The position numbers and the translations under genes are program-made. Shown here piece by piece: positions 34,412-44,707 of a stretch of DNA of 64,000 bases; position 1 is the stretch's first letter, and every line of letters begins with the position of its first letter. The notes under the pieces are model-generated. The model saw nothing but the letters and a program-made list of their open reading frames with translations, made no database searches and was not told the origin of the DNA. The stretch is from positions 3,782,001-3,846,000 of the forward strand of contig NZ_CP133656.1 of assembly GCF_036885195.1 (NCBI RefSeq), in the 5' to 3' direction. This DNA comes from Pectobacterium cacticida. GTDB taxonomy: Bacteria > Pseudomonadota > Gammaproteobacteria > Enterobacterales > Enterobacteriaceae.

Positions 34412-35515
34412 ATGAAAAATGTTGGTTTTATTGGCTGGCGCGGTATGGTCGGCTCGGTTCTCATGCAGCGCATGGTGGAAGAGCACGACTTTGATGTGAT
34501 TCATCCGGTATTCTTTTCCACCTCTCAGCACGGCGACCCTGCTCCGGCGCTGGGCGGTCATCAAGGCGTATTGCAGGATGCCTATAATATTGAAGCCCTG
34601 CATGCGCTGGATATCATTATTACCTGTCAGGGCGGCGATTACACCAATGAAATTTATCCAAAGCTGCGTGAAAGTGGCTGGCAGGGTTATTGGATCGACG
34701 CCGCATCGTCACTGAGAATGAAGGATGACGCGATTATTATTCTGGATCCGGTGAATCACGGGGTGATTCAACAGGGTCTGAATAACGGTATCAAAACCTT
34801 TGTCGGCGGTAACTGCACTGTCAGCCTGATGCTAATGTCATTGGGCGGCCTGTTTGCCAACAATCTGGTGGAGTGGGCTTCTGTCGCTACCTATCAGGCG
34901 GCTTCAGGCGGTGGCGCACGTCACATGCGTGAACTGCTGGCGCAGATGGGTGCGCTGTACGGTGAAGTCGCGACGGCGCTGGAGAATCCTGCTTCTGCAA
35001 TCCTGGATATTGAGCGGAAAGTTACCGCGCTGACGCGTAGCGGTTCGCTGCCGACGGATAACTTCGGTGTGCCGCTGGCGGGGAGTCTGATTCCGTGGAT
35101 TGACAAGCAGCTCGACAATGGTCAGAGCCGTGAAGAGTGGAAAGGTCAGGCGGAAACCAACAAAATTCTGGCGACTCGCAGCGTTATTCCTGTTGATGGT
35201 CTCTGCGTGCGCGTTGGCGCGCTGCGTTGCCACAGCCAGGCATTCACGATCAAACTGAAAAAAGACGTCGCGCTGCCGGAAATTGAACAACTGCTGGCGA
35301 CCCACAATGACTGGGTGAAAGTGGTGCCGAACGATCGTGACATCACTATGCGAGAGCTGACGCCAGCGGCGGTAACGGGCACACTCGCCACGCCGGTTGG
35401 TCGTTTGCGTAAGCTAAATATGGGGCCGGAATACCTGTCCGCCTTCACGGTCGGCGATCAGTTGCTGTGGGGAGCCGCTGAACCGCTGCGCCGTATGCTA
35501 CGCATCCTGCTGTAA
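34412..35515 (+). CDS. asd: Aspartate-semialdehyde dehydrogenase
   Basis: NADPH-dependent reduction of aspartyl phosphate to aspartate semialdehyde, the branch to diaminopimelate, lysine, threonine and methionine. The 367 residues begin MKNVGFIGWRGMVGSVLMQR (nucleotide binding). The catalytic Cys is in VGGNCTVSLMLMSLGG (about 132-147), and the catalytic His lies in VGALRCHSQAFTIKL (about 268-282). Same length as E. coli Asd. The 280 bases upstream hold no riboswitch I could recognise. Confidence 0.97.
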   Translation: MKNVGFIGWRGMVGSVLMQRMVEEHDFDVIHPVFFSTSQHGDPAPALGGHQGVLQDAYNIEALHALDIIITCQGGDYTNEIYPKLRESGWQGYWIDAASSLRMKDDAIIILDPVNHGVIQQGLNNGIKTFVGGNCTVSLMLMSLGGLFANNLVEWASVATYQAASGGGARHMRELLAQMGALYGEVATALENPASAILDIERKVTALTRSGSLPTDNFGVPLAGSLIPWIDKQLDNGQSREEWKGQAETNKILATRSVIPVDGLCVRVGALRCHSQAFTIKLKKDVALPEIEQLLATHNDWVKVVPNDRDITMRELTPAAVTGTLATPVGRLRKLNMGPEYLSAFTVGDQLLWGAAEPLRRMLRILL

Positions 35516-35529
35516 TTATCCTGCTTTCT

Positions 35530-35555
35530 GACGCAACATCGATGGATGTTGCGTC
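35530..35555. terminator. Perfect hairpin after asd
   Basis: An 11-bp perfect stem, GACGCAACATC / GATGTTGCGTC, with a four-base loop, begins 15 bases after the asd stop and faces the convergent btsS gene. It has no long T run; probably a bidirectional or Rho-assisted terminator. Confidence 0.65.
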
Positions 35556-35613
35556 GGGTTAGGGCCAGCATGTTGTTGTGACGATCTTACTAACGGCTTA
35601 ACGCTCATCCCTG

Positions 35614-37332
35614 TCACGCCACACTATCCAGTTTTTCCAGTGCCTTACGCGCGGTAATGAGCGGTACGCGCACTTCAACCCGAGTGAATTTATCGGCTTC
35701 ACTGACTACCGTTATTCCGTAGCGATTACCGTAGCGGGCCTTAATGCGCCGATCGACCAAATTCATGCCAAGCCCATCGCCGCCGCTGCGGGGTTGATAG
35801 GCCCCCGCGTTATCTTCCACTGTCAGCTCCAGCGTATTCGCATGCAGGCGTCCGCTGATGTGGATATGTCCGTGTTCAATCATCTGCGACGTCCCATGCT
35901 TAATCGCATTCTCGACAATAGGTTGTAGAGAAAACGCCGGTAATTTCGCCTCCAGCAATTCCTCCGGCAGTGAGATGTCGACCGTGAGGTGATCGGCGAA
36001 GCGCGCCTTCTCAATTTCCAGATAGGCGTTAACATGCTCCAGCTCATCATTCAGCGAGACTTCATCGTTGCTGCGCTTGAGGTTTTTGCGGAAAAACGTT
36101 GACAGCGATAGCACCAGTTGGCGGGCGTGATCGGGATTACGTCGAATGACGGCGGACAACGTATTCAACGCATTGAACAGAAAATGTGGGTTGACCTGCG
36201 CGTGCAATAGCTTGATTTCCGACTGCGCCAGTAGCTGTTTTTGCTGTTCAAAGCGCCCGGTTAAAATCTGAGCGGAAAGCAAGTGAGCGATCCCCTCCCC
36301 CAGCGTGCGGTTGATGCTGGAAAACAGCTTATTCTTGGGTTCATACAGTTTGATCGTCCCGACAACGCGCTGATCTTCACCACGCAACGGGATCACCAGC
36401 GTCGAACCGAGTTTACAGTGTGGCGACACCGAACAGGTATACGACACTTCGTTCCCATCCGCATATACCACCTGATTATTGTCTATCGCCCGGTGCGTAT
36501 GTGACGACGTAATGGGCGAACCGACGATGTGATGGTCGTCGCCCAATCCGATAAAAGCCAATAACTTGTCGCGATCGGTAATCGCTACGGCGCCGACCCC
36601 CAGTTCTTCATACAAAATACGGGCCACGCGCATACTGTTCTGCGGGTTGAACCCTTGGCGCAGCGCCCCTTCGGCGCGGGCGGCGATTTGCAGTGCCTTG
36701 GCGGAAAACGCGGAGGTATATTTTTCAAAAATGGCGCGCCTATCGAGCAGAATACGCATAAACATGGCGGAACCGACGCTATTGGTGATCATCATCGGCA
36801 ACGCAATATCACTGACCAGTTCGAGGGCATTATCAAACGGGCGGGACACCAACAGAATAATCGCCATTTGCAGGGCTTCCGCCACCAGTGCGGTCAGGCC
36901 GACAACCAACGGTTGAAAGAGCAAATCGATACGGTTGCGGCGTGTCAAATAGCGGTGTAACAGCCCGCCGATCAACCCTTCGGCGATCGTTGATAGCATA
37001 CAGGCCAGCGCGGTCATACCCCCCATAGAATAGCGATGCAATCCCCCCGTTAATCCAACGAGAAACCCGACAGAAGGGCCGCCCAGCATGCCCCCCAGCA
37101 CGGCACCCGTCGCACGGGTGTTGGCGATAGAATCGTCTATATGCAGGCCGAGATAGGTTCCCATAATACAAAACATGGAGAACACCAAATAACACACGAG
37201 CTTGTGCGGCAGACGAATGGTGACCTGCATCAATGGGATAAACAGCGGTGTTTTACTGAGCAAATAGGCAATGACCAGATAAATACACATTTGCTGTAGC
37301 AGGGAAAGAATCAGATCAATCTGGCTAACCAT
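35614..37332 (-). CDS. btsS: LytS/YehU-type sensor histidine kinase (BtsS-like)
   Basis: Membrane sensor kinase of 572 residues. The N-terminus has the 5TM-5TMR LytS-type membrane domain with HIDDSIANTRATGAVLGG and GLTGGLHRYSMGGMTALACM (about 100-119). A GAF-like domain follows (about 215-355), then the His-kinase domain with LLHAQVNPHFLFNALNTLSA (about 374-393) and the ATP site PIVENAIKHGTSQM. It resembles E. coli BtsS (YehU), the high-affinity pyruvate sensor, over its whole length. E. coli btsS is cotranscribed with the regulator gene btsR; none follows here. Confidence 0.85.
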   Translation of the reverse strand: MVSQIDLILSLLQQMCIYLVIAYLLSKTPLFIPLMQVTIRLPHKLVCYLVFSMFCIMGTYLGLHIDDSIANTRATGAVLGGMLGGPSVGFLVGLTGGLHRYSMGGMTALACMLSTIAEGLIGGLLHRYLTRRNRIDLLFQPLVVGLTALVAEALQMAIILLVSRPFDNALELVSDIALPMMITNSVGSAMFMRILLDRRAIFEKYTSAFSAKALQIAARAEGALRQGFNPQNSMRVARILYEELGVGAVAITDRDKLLAFIGLGDDHHIVGSPITSSHTHRAIDNNQVVYADGNEVSYTCSVSPHCKLGSTLVIPLRGEDQRVVGTIKLYEPKNKLFSSINRTLGEGIAHLLSAQILTGRFEQQKQLLAQSEIKLLHAQVNPHFLFNALNTLSAVIRRNPDHARQLVLSLSTFFRKNLKRSNDEVSLNDELEHVNAYLEIEKARFADHLTVDISLPEELLEAKLPAFSLQPIVENAIKHGTSQMIEHGHIHISGRLHANTLELTVEDNAGAYQPRSGGDGLGMNLVDRRIKARYGNRYGITVVSEADKFTRVEVRVPLITARKALEKLDSVA

Positions 37333-37696
37333 AGGGATATCTCATCGTATTCAATCCGGAAAATTGTACTGCTTTTCGTCAGGGGAGGAACCGAACTTTA
37401 CGTAAAAGATGCTGGCTATCCCGATTTACCACTTATTCATATCAATATAAACGGGAAAATTGCATCACTTCTCAGATATTGTCCCGTTCTTTGACTACCC
37501 TTAATTAAACAATAGGACTCAAAATATTTTAGGCATTTTCATTATTTTTACATCGTGCCGCCGACCGTTAATAACACAATAACGTATTTATTTAACTGAA
37601 TTTTATTTTGCAAGTAACAATGAAAAATATCAGCGTCGCACGGTGCGTTTTTATATTAATGATTTCATTCAAATGATGAATCAGAGGATGGATACC
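37333..37696. other. AT-rich divergent region between btsS and glgB
   Basis: 364 bases without a gene. It must hold the promoters of btsS (minus) and the glgBXCAP operon (plus). The right half (about 37480-37660) is strongly AT-rich. Several -10-like hexamers occur, but none has a convincing -35 partner, so no promoter is called. The ribosome binding sequence AGAGG at 37683-37687 supports the glgB start at 37697. Confidence 0.5.
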
Positions 37697-39874
37697 ATGT
37701 CAGCGTTTTCTGAGGCGATTAATTCACTGATTAACGGGCATTATGCCGACCCGTTTTCGCTGTTAGGTATGCATCGCGGTGCCAACGGCGTTGAAGTGCG
37801 TGCGCTATTGCCGGATGCACAGTCTGTCTGGCTGGTAGATGCCAGTAATGGACGTCAACTCGTCGAACTCGCGCGTATCGACGAGCGCGGTTTCTTTTGT
37901 GGTCTGCTGCCGCATCGCAAAACACCACTGCGTTATCAATTAGCCGTCACCTGGCAGGGTGAAACTAAAGTGATTGAGGATCCTTATCGTTTTGGCACGC
38001 TGCTACAGGATATGGATATTTGGCTACTCTCCGAAGGAACGCATCTGCGGCCTTACGAACAATTAGGCGCACATCTGGCGACGCTGGATGGCGTTGAGGG
38101 CACGCGTTTTGCCGTCTGGGCGCCAAACGCCCAGCGCGTTTCCGTCGTGGGGGAGTTCAACTTCTGGGACGGTCGGCGGCACCCAATGCGGCTGCGCAAG
38201 GAAAACGGCATTTGGGAGCTATTCCTGCCCGATGTGAAAGCCGGTCAGCTCTACAAATATGAAGTGATTGATAGCCATAGCAACCTTCGGCTCAAGGCCG
38301 ATCCCTATGCTTTTGAGGCGCAGATGCGCCCCGATACCGCCTCGCTAATCACGCCATTACCGGAAAAAGTGCCGACCAGCGATGTTCGACGCGAGGCGAA
38401 TGGCCTGCGTTCCCCGATTGCTATCTATGAGGTTCATCTCGGTTCGTGGCGGCGACATACCGAGAACAATTTCTGGTTAAGTTATCAGGAACTGGCAAAA
38501 CAACTGATTGATTATGTGCAGTATATGGGTTTCACCCATGTGGAACTGATGCCAATTAATGAACATCCCTTTGATGGTAGCTGGGGTTATCAACCGTTAG
38601 GGCTATATGCGCCAACGCGACGTTTCGGTACGGCATTCGAATTTCGCGCGTTTGTTGATGCGCTCCATGAGGCTGGCATCAATGTCCTGCTCGACTGGGT
38701 GCCGGGGCATTTCCCCAGCGATGAATATGGTTTGGCGCAGTTTGACGGCACCGCGCTGTATGAATACGCCGACCCGCGGGAAGGCTATCATCAGGACTGG
38801 AACACGCTAATTTACAACTACGGCCGTCATGAAGTGCGTAATTACCTGGCGGGTAATGCGTTGTTCTGGATGGAACGCTACGGCATCGACGGGCTACGGG
38901 TTGATGCCGTCGCTTCCATGATTTACCGCGATTACAGTCGCCGTGAGGGCGAGTGGGTGCCGAACCAGTACGGCGGTAAAGAGAACCTCGAAGCACTAAC
39001 ATTTCTGCGCTATACCAACCACATGTTGGGCCATGCCGCGCCGGCGGCGATCACCGTGGCTGAAGAGTCCACCGATTATCCCGGCGTCACCCTACCGCCG
39101 GACTGCAACGGCTTGGGGTTTCACTATAAGTGGAATATGGGGTGGATGCACGACACGCTCGCCTACATGCAACTCGATCCCATCCATCGCCAATACCATC
39201 ATGATTTGCTGACGTTCGGTATGTTGTACGCCTATAGCGAGAATTTTGTGTTGCCGTTGTCCCACGATGAGGTAGTGCACGGTAAGCGCTCATTATTGGA
39301 TCGGATGCCCGGCGATACCTGGCAGAAATTTGCCAATCTACGCGCGTACTACGGCTTTATGTGGGCTTATCCCGGTAAGAAGCTGCTGTTTATGGGCGGG
39401 GAATTTGCGCAGGGGCGTGAATGGAACCACGACGCCAGTCTGGATTGGCATTTATTGAATGAACCGGAAGGATGGCACCGCGGCGTGCAGACGCTGGTGC
39501 GCGATCTCAACCATTGCTACCGCCAACAACCGCCGTTGTATCAGTTGGATTTTCAGCCACAGGGCTTTGAATGGCTGGTGGTGGACGACCGGGAAAATTC
39601 GGTCTTTGCCTTTGTGCGGCGCGACGAACAGGGCAATGAAGTGCTGGTGGTCAGCAACTTTACGCCCATTCCACGCTATGGCTATCGCATCGGGATTAAT
39701 CAGCCCGGCGGCTGGCGGGAGGTGATTAATACCGATTCGAGCTATTACCACGGTAGCAATCTCGGCAATCTGGGCACGATTTACAGCGAAGAATGGGAGA
39801 GCCATCAGCGTCAGCATTCCCTGGCGCTGACGCTTCCGCCGCTTGCCACGCTGTACCTGATCAAGGAGGTATAA
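37697..39874 (+). CDS. glgB: 1,4-alpha-glucan branching enzyme
   Basis: Forms alpha-1,6 branches in glycogen. From the ATG at 37697 (AGAGG nine bases before) the protein is 725 residues, matching E. coli (728); the longer frame from 37643 lacks homology. An N-terminal N1/CBM48 pair is followed by the GH13 barrel: DWVPGHFPSDEYGLAQFDGT, nucleophile Asp in GIDGLRVDAVASMIYRDYS (about 395-413), acid/base Glu in TVAEESTDYPGV, and LPLSHDEVVHGKRSLLDRM. First gene of glgBXCAP; its stop codon directly abuts the glgX ATG. Confidence 0.97.
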   Translation: MSAFSEAINSLINGHYADPFSLLGMHRGANGVEVRALLPDAQSVWLVDASNGRQLVELARIDERGFFCGLLPHRKTPLRYQLAVTWQGETKVIEDPYRFGTLLQDMDIWLLSEGTHLRPYEQLGAHLATLDGVEGTRFAVWAPNAQRVSVVGEFNFWDGRRHPMRLRKENGIWELFLPDVKAGQLYKYEVIDSHSNLRLKADPYAFEAQMRPDTASLITPLPEKVPTSDVRREANGLRSPIAIYEVHLGSWRRHTENNFWLSYQELAKQLIDYVQYMGFTHVELMPINEHPFDGSWGYQPLGLYAPTRRFGTAFEFRAFVDALHEAGINVLLDWVPGHFPSDEYGLAQFDGTALYEYADPREGYHQDWNTLIYNYGRHEVRNYLAGNALFWMERYGIDGLRVDAVASMIYRDYSRREGEWVPNQYGGKENLEALTFLRYTNHMLGHAAPAAITVAEESTDYPGVTLPPDCNGLGFHYKWNMGWMHDTLAYMQLDPIHRQYHHDLLTFGMLYAYSENFVLPLSHDEVVHGKRSLLDRMPGDTWQKFANLRAYYGFMWAYPGKKLLFMGGEFAQGREWNHDASLDWHLLNEPEGWHRGVQTLVRDLNHCYRQQPPLYQLDFQPQGFEWLVVDDRENSVFAFVRRDEQGNEVLVVSNFTPIPRYGYRIGINQPGGWREVINTDSSYYHGSNLGNLGTIYSEEWESHQRQHSLALTLPPLATLYLIKEV

Positions 39875-41851
39875 ATGGCGCAATTGCAGACCGGTAAGCC
39901 GACGCCGCTGGGCGCCAGTTTCGATGGCAACGGGGTAAATTTCGCGCTGTTTTCAGCGCATGCCGAGCGCGTCGAACTCTGTGTGTTTGATGCACGCCAG
40001 CAGGAGCAGCGCATCGAACTAACCGCACGCAGTGGCGATATCTGGCACGGCTATCTTCCGAATGCACGACCTGGGCTACGCTACGGTTATCGTGTCGATG
40101 GGCCGTTCGTGCCGTCGCAGGGGTTACGCTTCAACCCGCATAAACTGCTATTAGATCCGTGCGCCCGTCAGCTTGACGGCTGGGTGGTGGATGACGCCTG
40201 TCTGCAAGGTGGTGTTGATCAGCGTGATGAACGCGACAGCGCCGATGTCATGCCGAAGTGCGTGGTCACGGCAGAAGAGTATGACTGGCAGGGTGACGAG
40301 TATCCGCAAACACCCTGGAACCAGACAGTGATTTATGAAGCGCACGTGCGCGGATTAACGCGACTGCACCCCGCTATTCCCACAGCTATTCGCGGTAGTT
40401 ATGCCGCGCTAGGGCATCCGGTGATGATTGACTATCTGACATCGCTGGGGATTACCGCATTGGAACTGTTGCCGGTGCAGCAACATGCCGACGAACCGCA
40501 TCTTCAACAGATGGGGTTACGTAATTATTGGGGGTATAACGTGCTACTGCCGTTTGCCGTAGATAATAGTCTGTCTGCGGGAGAGGAGGCGTTAAATGAA
40601 TTTCGGGATGCGGTAAAAGCGCTGCACCGCGCAGGGATCGAGGTCATTCTGGATGTGGTATTTAACCACAGTGCCGAACAGGGTGTCGCAGGCCCCACGC
40701 TATGCCAGCGCGGTATCGATAACCGCAGCTACTACTGGCTGGATGACAATGGCGACTACCCTAACTGGACCGGCTGCGGCAACGTATTGCGCCTGAATCA
40801 TCCGGCCGTGGTGGATTGGGTTATGGATTGCCTGCGCTTCTGGCGCAACGTCTGCCATGTGGATGGTTTCCGCTTCGATCTGGCGACAGTACTGGGGCGC
40901 ACGCCAGATTTTACCGCTGCCGCCCCGTTGCTGTGCGCGATGAAAAACGATAGTCGCTTACAGGGCTGCAAGCTGATTGCCGAACCCTGGGACATCGGTT
41001 ATGGCGGTTATCAGTTAGGTCAGTTCCCGGCGCCGTTCGCCGAGTGGAGTGACCGCTATCGTGATGACATGCGCCGCTTTTGGCTACACGGCGATATCTC
41101 TCTCGGCGTATTTGCACGCCGCTTTGCCGCTTCGAGTGACATCTTCCAGTACGGCGACCGCTTACCCTACGCCTCCATTAATAAGCTCACGGCACACGAC
41201 GGCTTTACGCTGCGCGATCTGGTGAGCTTTAACCACAAGCACAATGACGCTAACGGTGAAGACAATCGCGACGGTACGGACAGTAATTTCAGCAATAATC
41301 ATGGTACGGAAGGGTTGGATGCGGATGACGACACGCGCCAACGCCGACAAGCCAGCCAGAGAGCATTACTCACGACGCTATTGCTCTCGCAGGGCACGCC
41401 GATGCTACTGGCTGGCGATGAGTTGGGACATAGCCAGCAGGGCAACAATAACGCCTACTGTCAGGACAATGAATTGACCTGGCTGCACTGGGAAAACGCG
41501 GATCGCGCGTTGCATGACTTTGTCGCCGGGCTGATCCAACTGCGCCGCTCTATCCCGGCATTGCAGCAGGAGACGTGGTGGCAAGAAGGGGACGGCACGG
41601 TGCAATGGCTCAACAGAGAAGGACACCCGCTGACACCGCAACAGTGGGAACAAGGAGAGCATCAATTACAGATTTTACTTTCCGACCGTTGGCTTCTGTT
41701 GATCAACGCCAGCCTGCATGCCGATGCCTTTACGTTACCCGCAGGCCACTGGCGACTTTCTCCGCCATTTAGTGAGACGGATCCGCCGGAAGACGGCGTG
41801 TGGCACGGATCGCCACAGGCAGTCTGCGTCTTAATCAAACAGAGCACCTAA
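39875..41851 (+). CDS. glgX: Glycogen debranching enzyme
   Basis: Isoamylase-type GH13 enzyme that removes short side chains left by GlgP. The 658 residues include an N-terminal CBM48 (GVNFALFSAHAERVELCVFD, about 21-40), DVVFNHSAEQG (about 261-271), nucleophile Asp in VDGFRFDLATVLGR (about 329-342), the catalytic Glu in CKLIAEPWDIGYGGY (about 368-382) and LTAHDGFTLRDLVSFNHKHN. AAGGAGG inside the end of glgB is the ribosome binding site, so the two are coupled. Confidence 0.97.
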   Translation: MAQLQTGKPTPLGASFDGNGVNFALFSAHAERVELCVFDARQQEQRIELTARSGDIWHGYLPNARPGLRYGYRVDGPFVPSQGLRFNPHKLLLDPCARQLDGWVVDDACLQGGVDQRDERDSADVMPKCVVTAEEYDWQGDEYPQTPWNQTVIYEAHVRGLTRLHPAIPTAIRGSYAALGHPVMIDYLTSLGITALELLPVQQHADEPHLQQMGLRNYWGYNVLLPFAVDNSLSAGEEALNEFRDAVKALHRAGIEVILDVVFNHSAEQGVAGPTLCQRGIDNRSYYWLDDNGDYPNWTGCGNVLRLNHPAVVDWVMDCLRFWRNVCHVDGFRFDLATVLGRTPDFTAAAPLLCAMKNDSRLQGCKLIAEPWDIGYGGYQLGQFPAPFAEWSDRYRDDMRRFWLHGDISLGVFARRFAASSDIFQYGDRLPYASINKLTAHDGFTLRDLVSFNHKHNDANGEDNRDGTDSNFSNNHGTEGLDADDDTRQRRQASQRALLTTLLLSQGTPMLLAGDELGHSQQGNNNAYCQDNELTWLHWENADRALHDFVAGLIQLRRSIPALQQETWWQEGDGTVQWLNREGHPLTPQQWEQGEHQLQILLSDRWLLLINASLHADAFTLPAGHWRLSPPFSETDPPEDGVWHGSPQAVCVLIKQST

Positions 41852-41886
41852 GGGCACGCCATTAAAAAAATAATCAGGAGATAGCC

Positions 41887-43164
41887 ATGGTGAATAATGA
41901 CAAACATGATCCTCTGATGTTGGCAAGACAGCTCCCGTTGAAATCCGTGGCACTTATTTTGGCTGGAGGACGAGGCACACGGTTAAAAGGGTTGACGGCG
42001 CTGCGCGCCAAGCCGGCCGTTCATTTTGGCGGCAAATTTCGCATTATCGATTTCGCCCTTTCTAACTGCCTGAATTCCGGCATCCATCGTATTGGCGTCA
42101 TTACCCAATATCAGTCGCATACGCTGGTACAGCATATCCAGCGCGGCTGGTCATTTTTGAATGCGGAGATGAACGAGTTTGTCGATTTGCTGCCTGCGCA
42201 GCAGCGCCAGGCCGCCGATGATTGGTATCGGGGAACGGCAGACGCCGTGTGCCAGAATCTCGACATTATTCGACGCTATCGCGCGGAGTATGTAGTGATC
42301 CTCGCGGGCGATCACATCTACAAGATGGATTACTCCCGTATGCTCATCGATCACGTGGAGAAGGGCGCCGAATGTACGGTCGCTTGCCTCTCCGTACCAC
42401 GGGAAGAAGCGCGCGCCTTTGGCGTCATGAGCGTGGACAAACAGCATCGTATCCTCGATTTCGCCGAAAAACCGGATAACCCGATACCGCTACCGGATAA
42501 CCCTGACCTGGCACTCGTGAGTATGGGGGTTTATGTATTTAATGCAGACTATCTTTATCAGTTACTGGAGAAGGATCGCTATGCACCAGATTCCAACCAT
42601 GACTTCGGGCAGGATCTGATTCCAAAGATTGTCTCGCAGCGTCAGGCCTGGGCGCACCCGTTCAATTTGTCCTGTGTGACCTCCGGCGAAGATGAATGCC
42701 ATTATTGGCGGGATGTCGGCACGCTGGATGCCTATTGGCGCGCTAATCTCGATCTGGCGTCGGTGACGCCGGAATTGGACGTTTACGATCGGCTCTGGCC
42801 GATACGTTCCGCAATCGAATCGTTGCCGCCCGCCAAATTCGTGCAGGATCGTTCCGGTAGCCACGGCATGACCATGAACTCGCTGGTATCGGGAGGCTGC
42901 ATCGTGTCAGGTTCCGTCGTCACACATTCGGTACTGTTTCCACGAGTGCGGATCAATTCATTCTGCAGCATTGATTCCACCGTGATCTTGCCGGATGTCA
43001 ACGTGGGGCGTTCCTGCCGTTTACGCCGCTGCGTGATCGATCGCGCCTGCCACTTGCCGGAAGGCACGGTGATTGGCGAAAACGCGGAAGAGGATAGCCG
43101 CCGCTTTTATCGGTCGGAGGACGGCGTCGTGCTGGTTACGCGCTCAATGTTGGAAACGCAGTAA
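41887..43164 (+). CDS. glgC: Glucose-1-phosphate adenylyltransferase (ADP-glucose pyrophosphorylase)
   Basis: Makes ADP-glucose from ATP and glucose-1-phosphate, the committed and allosterically regulated step of glycogen synthesis. The 425 residues show LILAGGRGTRLKGLTALRAK (about 23-42), FGGKFRIIDFALSNCLNSG, the Tyr-containing WYRGTADAVCQN (about 113-124), and the glucose-1-phosphate site FAEKP (about 193-197). A C-terminal left-handed beta helix follows. The Lys in the first block is equivalent to the fructose-1,6-bisphosphate activator site of the E. coli enzyme. Lies 35 bases after glgX. Confidence 0.97.
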   Translation: MVNNDKHDPLMLARQLPLKSVALILAGGRGTRLKGLTALRAKPAVHFGGKFRIIDFALSNCLNSGIHRIGVITQYQSHTLVQHIQRGWSFLNAEMNEFVDLLPAQQRQAADDWYRGTADAVCQNLDIIRRYRAEYVVILAGDHIYKMDYSRMLIDHVEKGAECTVACLSVPREEARAFGVMSVDKQHRILDFAEKPDNPIPLPDNPDLALVSMGVYVFNADYLYQLLEKDRYAPDSNHDFGQDLIPKIVSQRQAWAHPFNLSCVTSGEDECHYWRDVGTLDAYWRANLDLASVTPELDVYDRLWPIRSAIESLPPAKFVQDRSGSHGMTMNSLVSGGCIVSGSVVTHSVLFPRVRINSFCSIDSTVILPDVNVGRSCRLRRCVIDRACHLPEGTVIGENAEEDSRRFYRSEDGVVLVTRSMLETQ

Positions 43165-43191
43165 ATACCATAGAAACATAAGGGAGTCATC

Positions 43192-44631
43192 ATGCGGGTC
43201 TTACATGTTTGTTCAGAGCTATTTCCACTCTTGAAAACCGGCGGGCTGGCGGATGTGGCAGGGGCGTTGCCCGGCGCGCAGATCGCGGCAGGAATGGATG
43301 CCCGCGTGATCCTGCCTGCTTTCCCCGCTCTGAAAAGCGGCATCGCCGACGTGCAGGTCGTGCGCGAGCTGGACACGTTTGCCGGGCATGCGGCGTTGCT
43401 GTTTGGCCATTTTAACGGCGTTGGGATTTACTTAATTGATGTGCCAGCGTTGTTCGATCGCGCGGGCAGCCCTTATCACGATCCGGCGCTTTACGCCTAC
43501 GCCGATAACTATCTGCGGTTCGCGTTGCTAGGCTGGATGGGATGTGAAATGGCGTGCGGCCTGGACCCCTATTGGCGGCCCGATATTGTTCATGCCCATG
43601 ACTGGCACGCGGGGCTGACCTGCGCCTATCTGGCGGCGCGTCATCGTCCGGCAAAATCGGTTTTTACCGTCCACAACCTGGCCTTTCAGGGGCTATTTGA
43701 CGCCCAGCATCTGGCAGAAATCCAGCTACCGGGCAATTTCTTTCAGGTCTATGGGATGGAATTTTACGGTCAAATTTCCTATCTCAAGGCAGGATTGTAC
43801 TACGCTGATCATATCACGACCGTGAGTCCAACCTATGCGCATGAGATTACATTGTCGGCTTACGGCTACGGCATGGAAGGTTTGTTGAAGACTCGCGCCG
43901 ATGAGGGGCGACTCTCTGGCATCCTGAATGGCGTGGACGACACGATCTGGGATCCGGAACATGATCCGTTACTCACGCGCCATTACAGCCGCGAAACGCT
44001 GGCGAACAAAGCAGAAAATAAACGGCGGCTACAAACGGCGATGGGGCTGGAAATTAACGATAAGGCACCGGTGTTCGCCATCGTCAGTCGCCTAACGCAC
44101 CAAAAAGGGCTCGACATCGCGTTAGCCGCCATCCCGGATCTCTTGGAGCAAGGCGGGCAATTAGTTGTGCTGGGCGCCGGAGATGCCGATTTGCAGCAGG
44201 GTTTTCTGGCGGCGGCGGCGGAATATCATGGTCAGGTCGGCGTGCAGATTGGCTACCATGAAGCGTTCTCGCACCGCATCATTGGCGGCGCCGATGTCAT
44301 CATGGTGCCCAGTCGGTTTGAGCCTTGCGGGTTAACGCAACTTTATGGTTTGAAATACGGCACACTGCCGCTGGTGCGCCGCACGGGCGGGCTGGCGGAT
44401 ACGGTGGCAGACTGTTCGCTGGAGAACCTGGCTGACGGGCTGGCAAGCGGGTTTGTCTTTAACGATTGCAGTGTAGGATCGCTGTCCCGCGCGATCCGCC
44501 GTGCGTTTGTGTTGTGGTCCCGACCCACGCTATGGCGCTATGTACAGCGTCAGGCGATGGCGATGGACTTTGGTTGGCAGGCGTCAGCTCAGGCCTATGG
44601 CGCGCTCTATCAACGCGTGTATACCCACTAG
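43192..44631 (+). CDS. glgA: Glycogen synthase
   Basis: GT5 enzyme that extends alpha-1,4-glucan from ADP-glucose. The 479-residue protein (E. coli 477) carries LLKTGGLADVAGALPGA (about 14-30; KxGGL contacts ADP-glucose), HAHDWHAGLTCAYLA (about 138-152), AIVSRLTHQKGLDIALAAIP (about 301-320) and the E-x7-E-type PSRFEPCGLTQLYGLKYGTL (about 370-389). It lies 27 bases after glgC, with AAGGGAG as ribosome binding site. Confidence 0.97.
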   Translation: MRVLHVCSELFPLLKTGGLADVAGALPGAQIAAGMDARVILPAFPALKSGIADVQVVRELDTFAGHAALLFGHFNGVGIYLIDVPALFDRAGSPYHDPALYAYADNYLRFALLGWMGCEMACGLDPYWRPDIVHAHDWHAGLTCAYLAARHRPAKSVFTVHNLAFQGLFDAQHLAEIQLPGNFFQVYGMEFYGQISYLKAGLYYADHITTVSPTYAHEITLSAYGYGMEGLLKTRADEGRLSGILNGVDDTIWDPEHDPLLTRHYSRETLANKAENKRRLQTAMGLEINDKAPVFAIVSRLTHQKGLDIALAAIPDLLEQGGQLVVLGAGDADLQQGFLAAAAEYHGQVGVQIGYHEAFSHRIIGGADVIMVPSRFEPCGLTQLYGLKYGTLPLVRRTGGLADTVADCSLENLADGLASGFVFNDCSVGSLSRAIRRAFVLWSRPTLWRYVQRQAMAMDFGWQASAQAYGALYQRVYTH

Positions 44632-44707
44632 CTTTTCTGCTGCGCGTCACCCTCGTGCAATCTGAAAACGACAGGGTACGATGAACTCTCACTTGGGAAT
44701 GACTATC

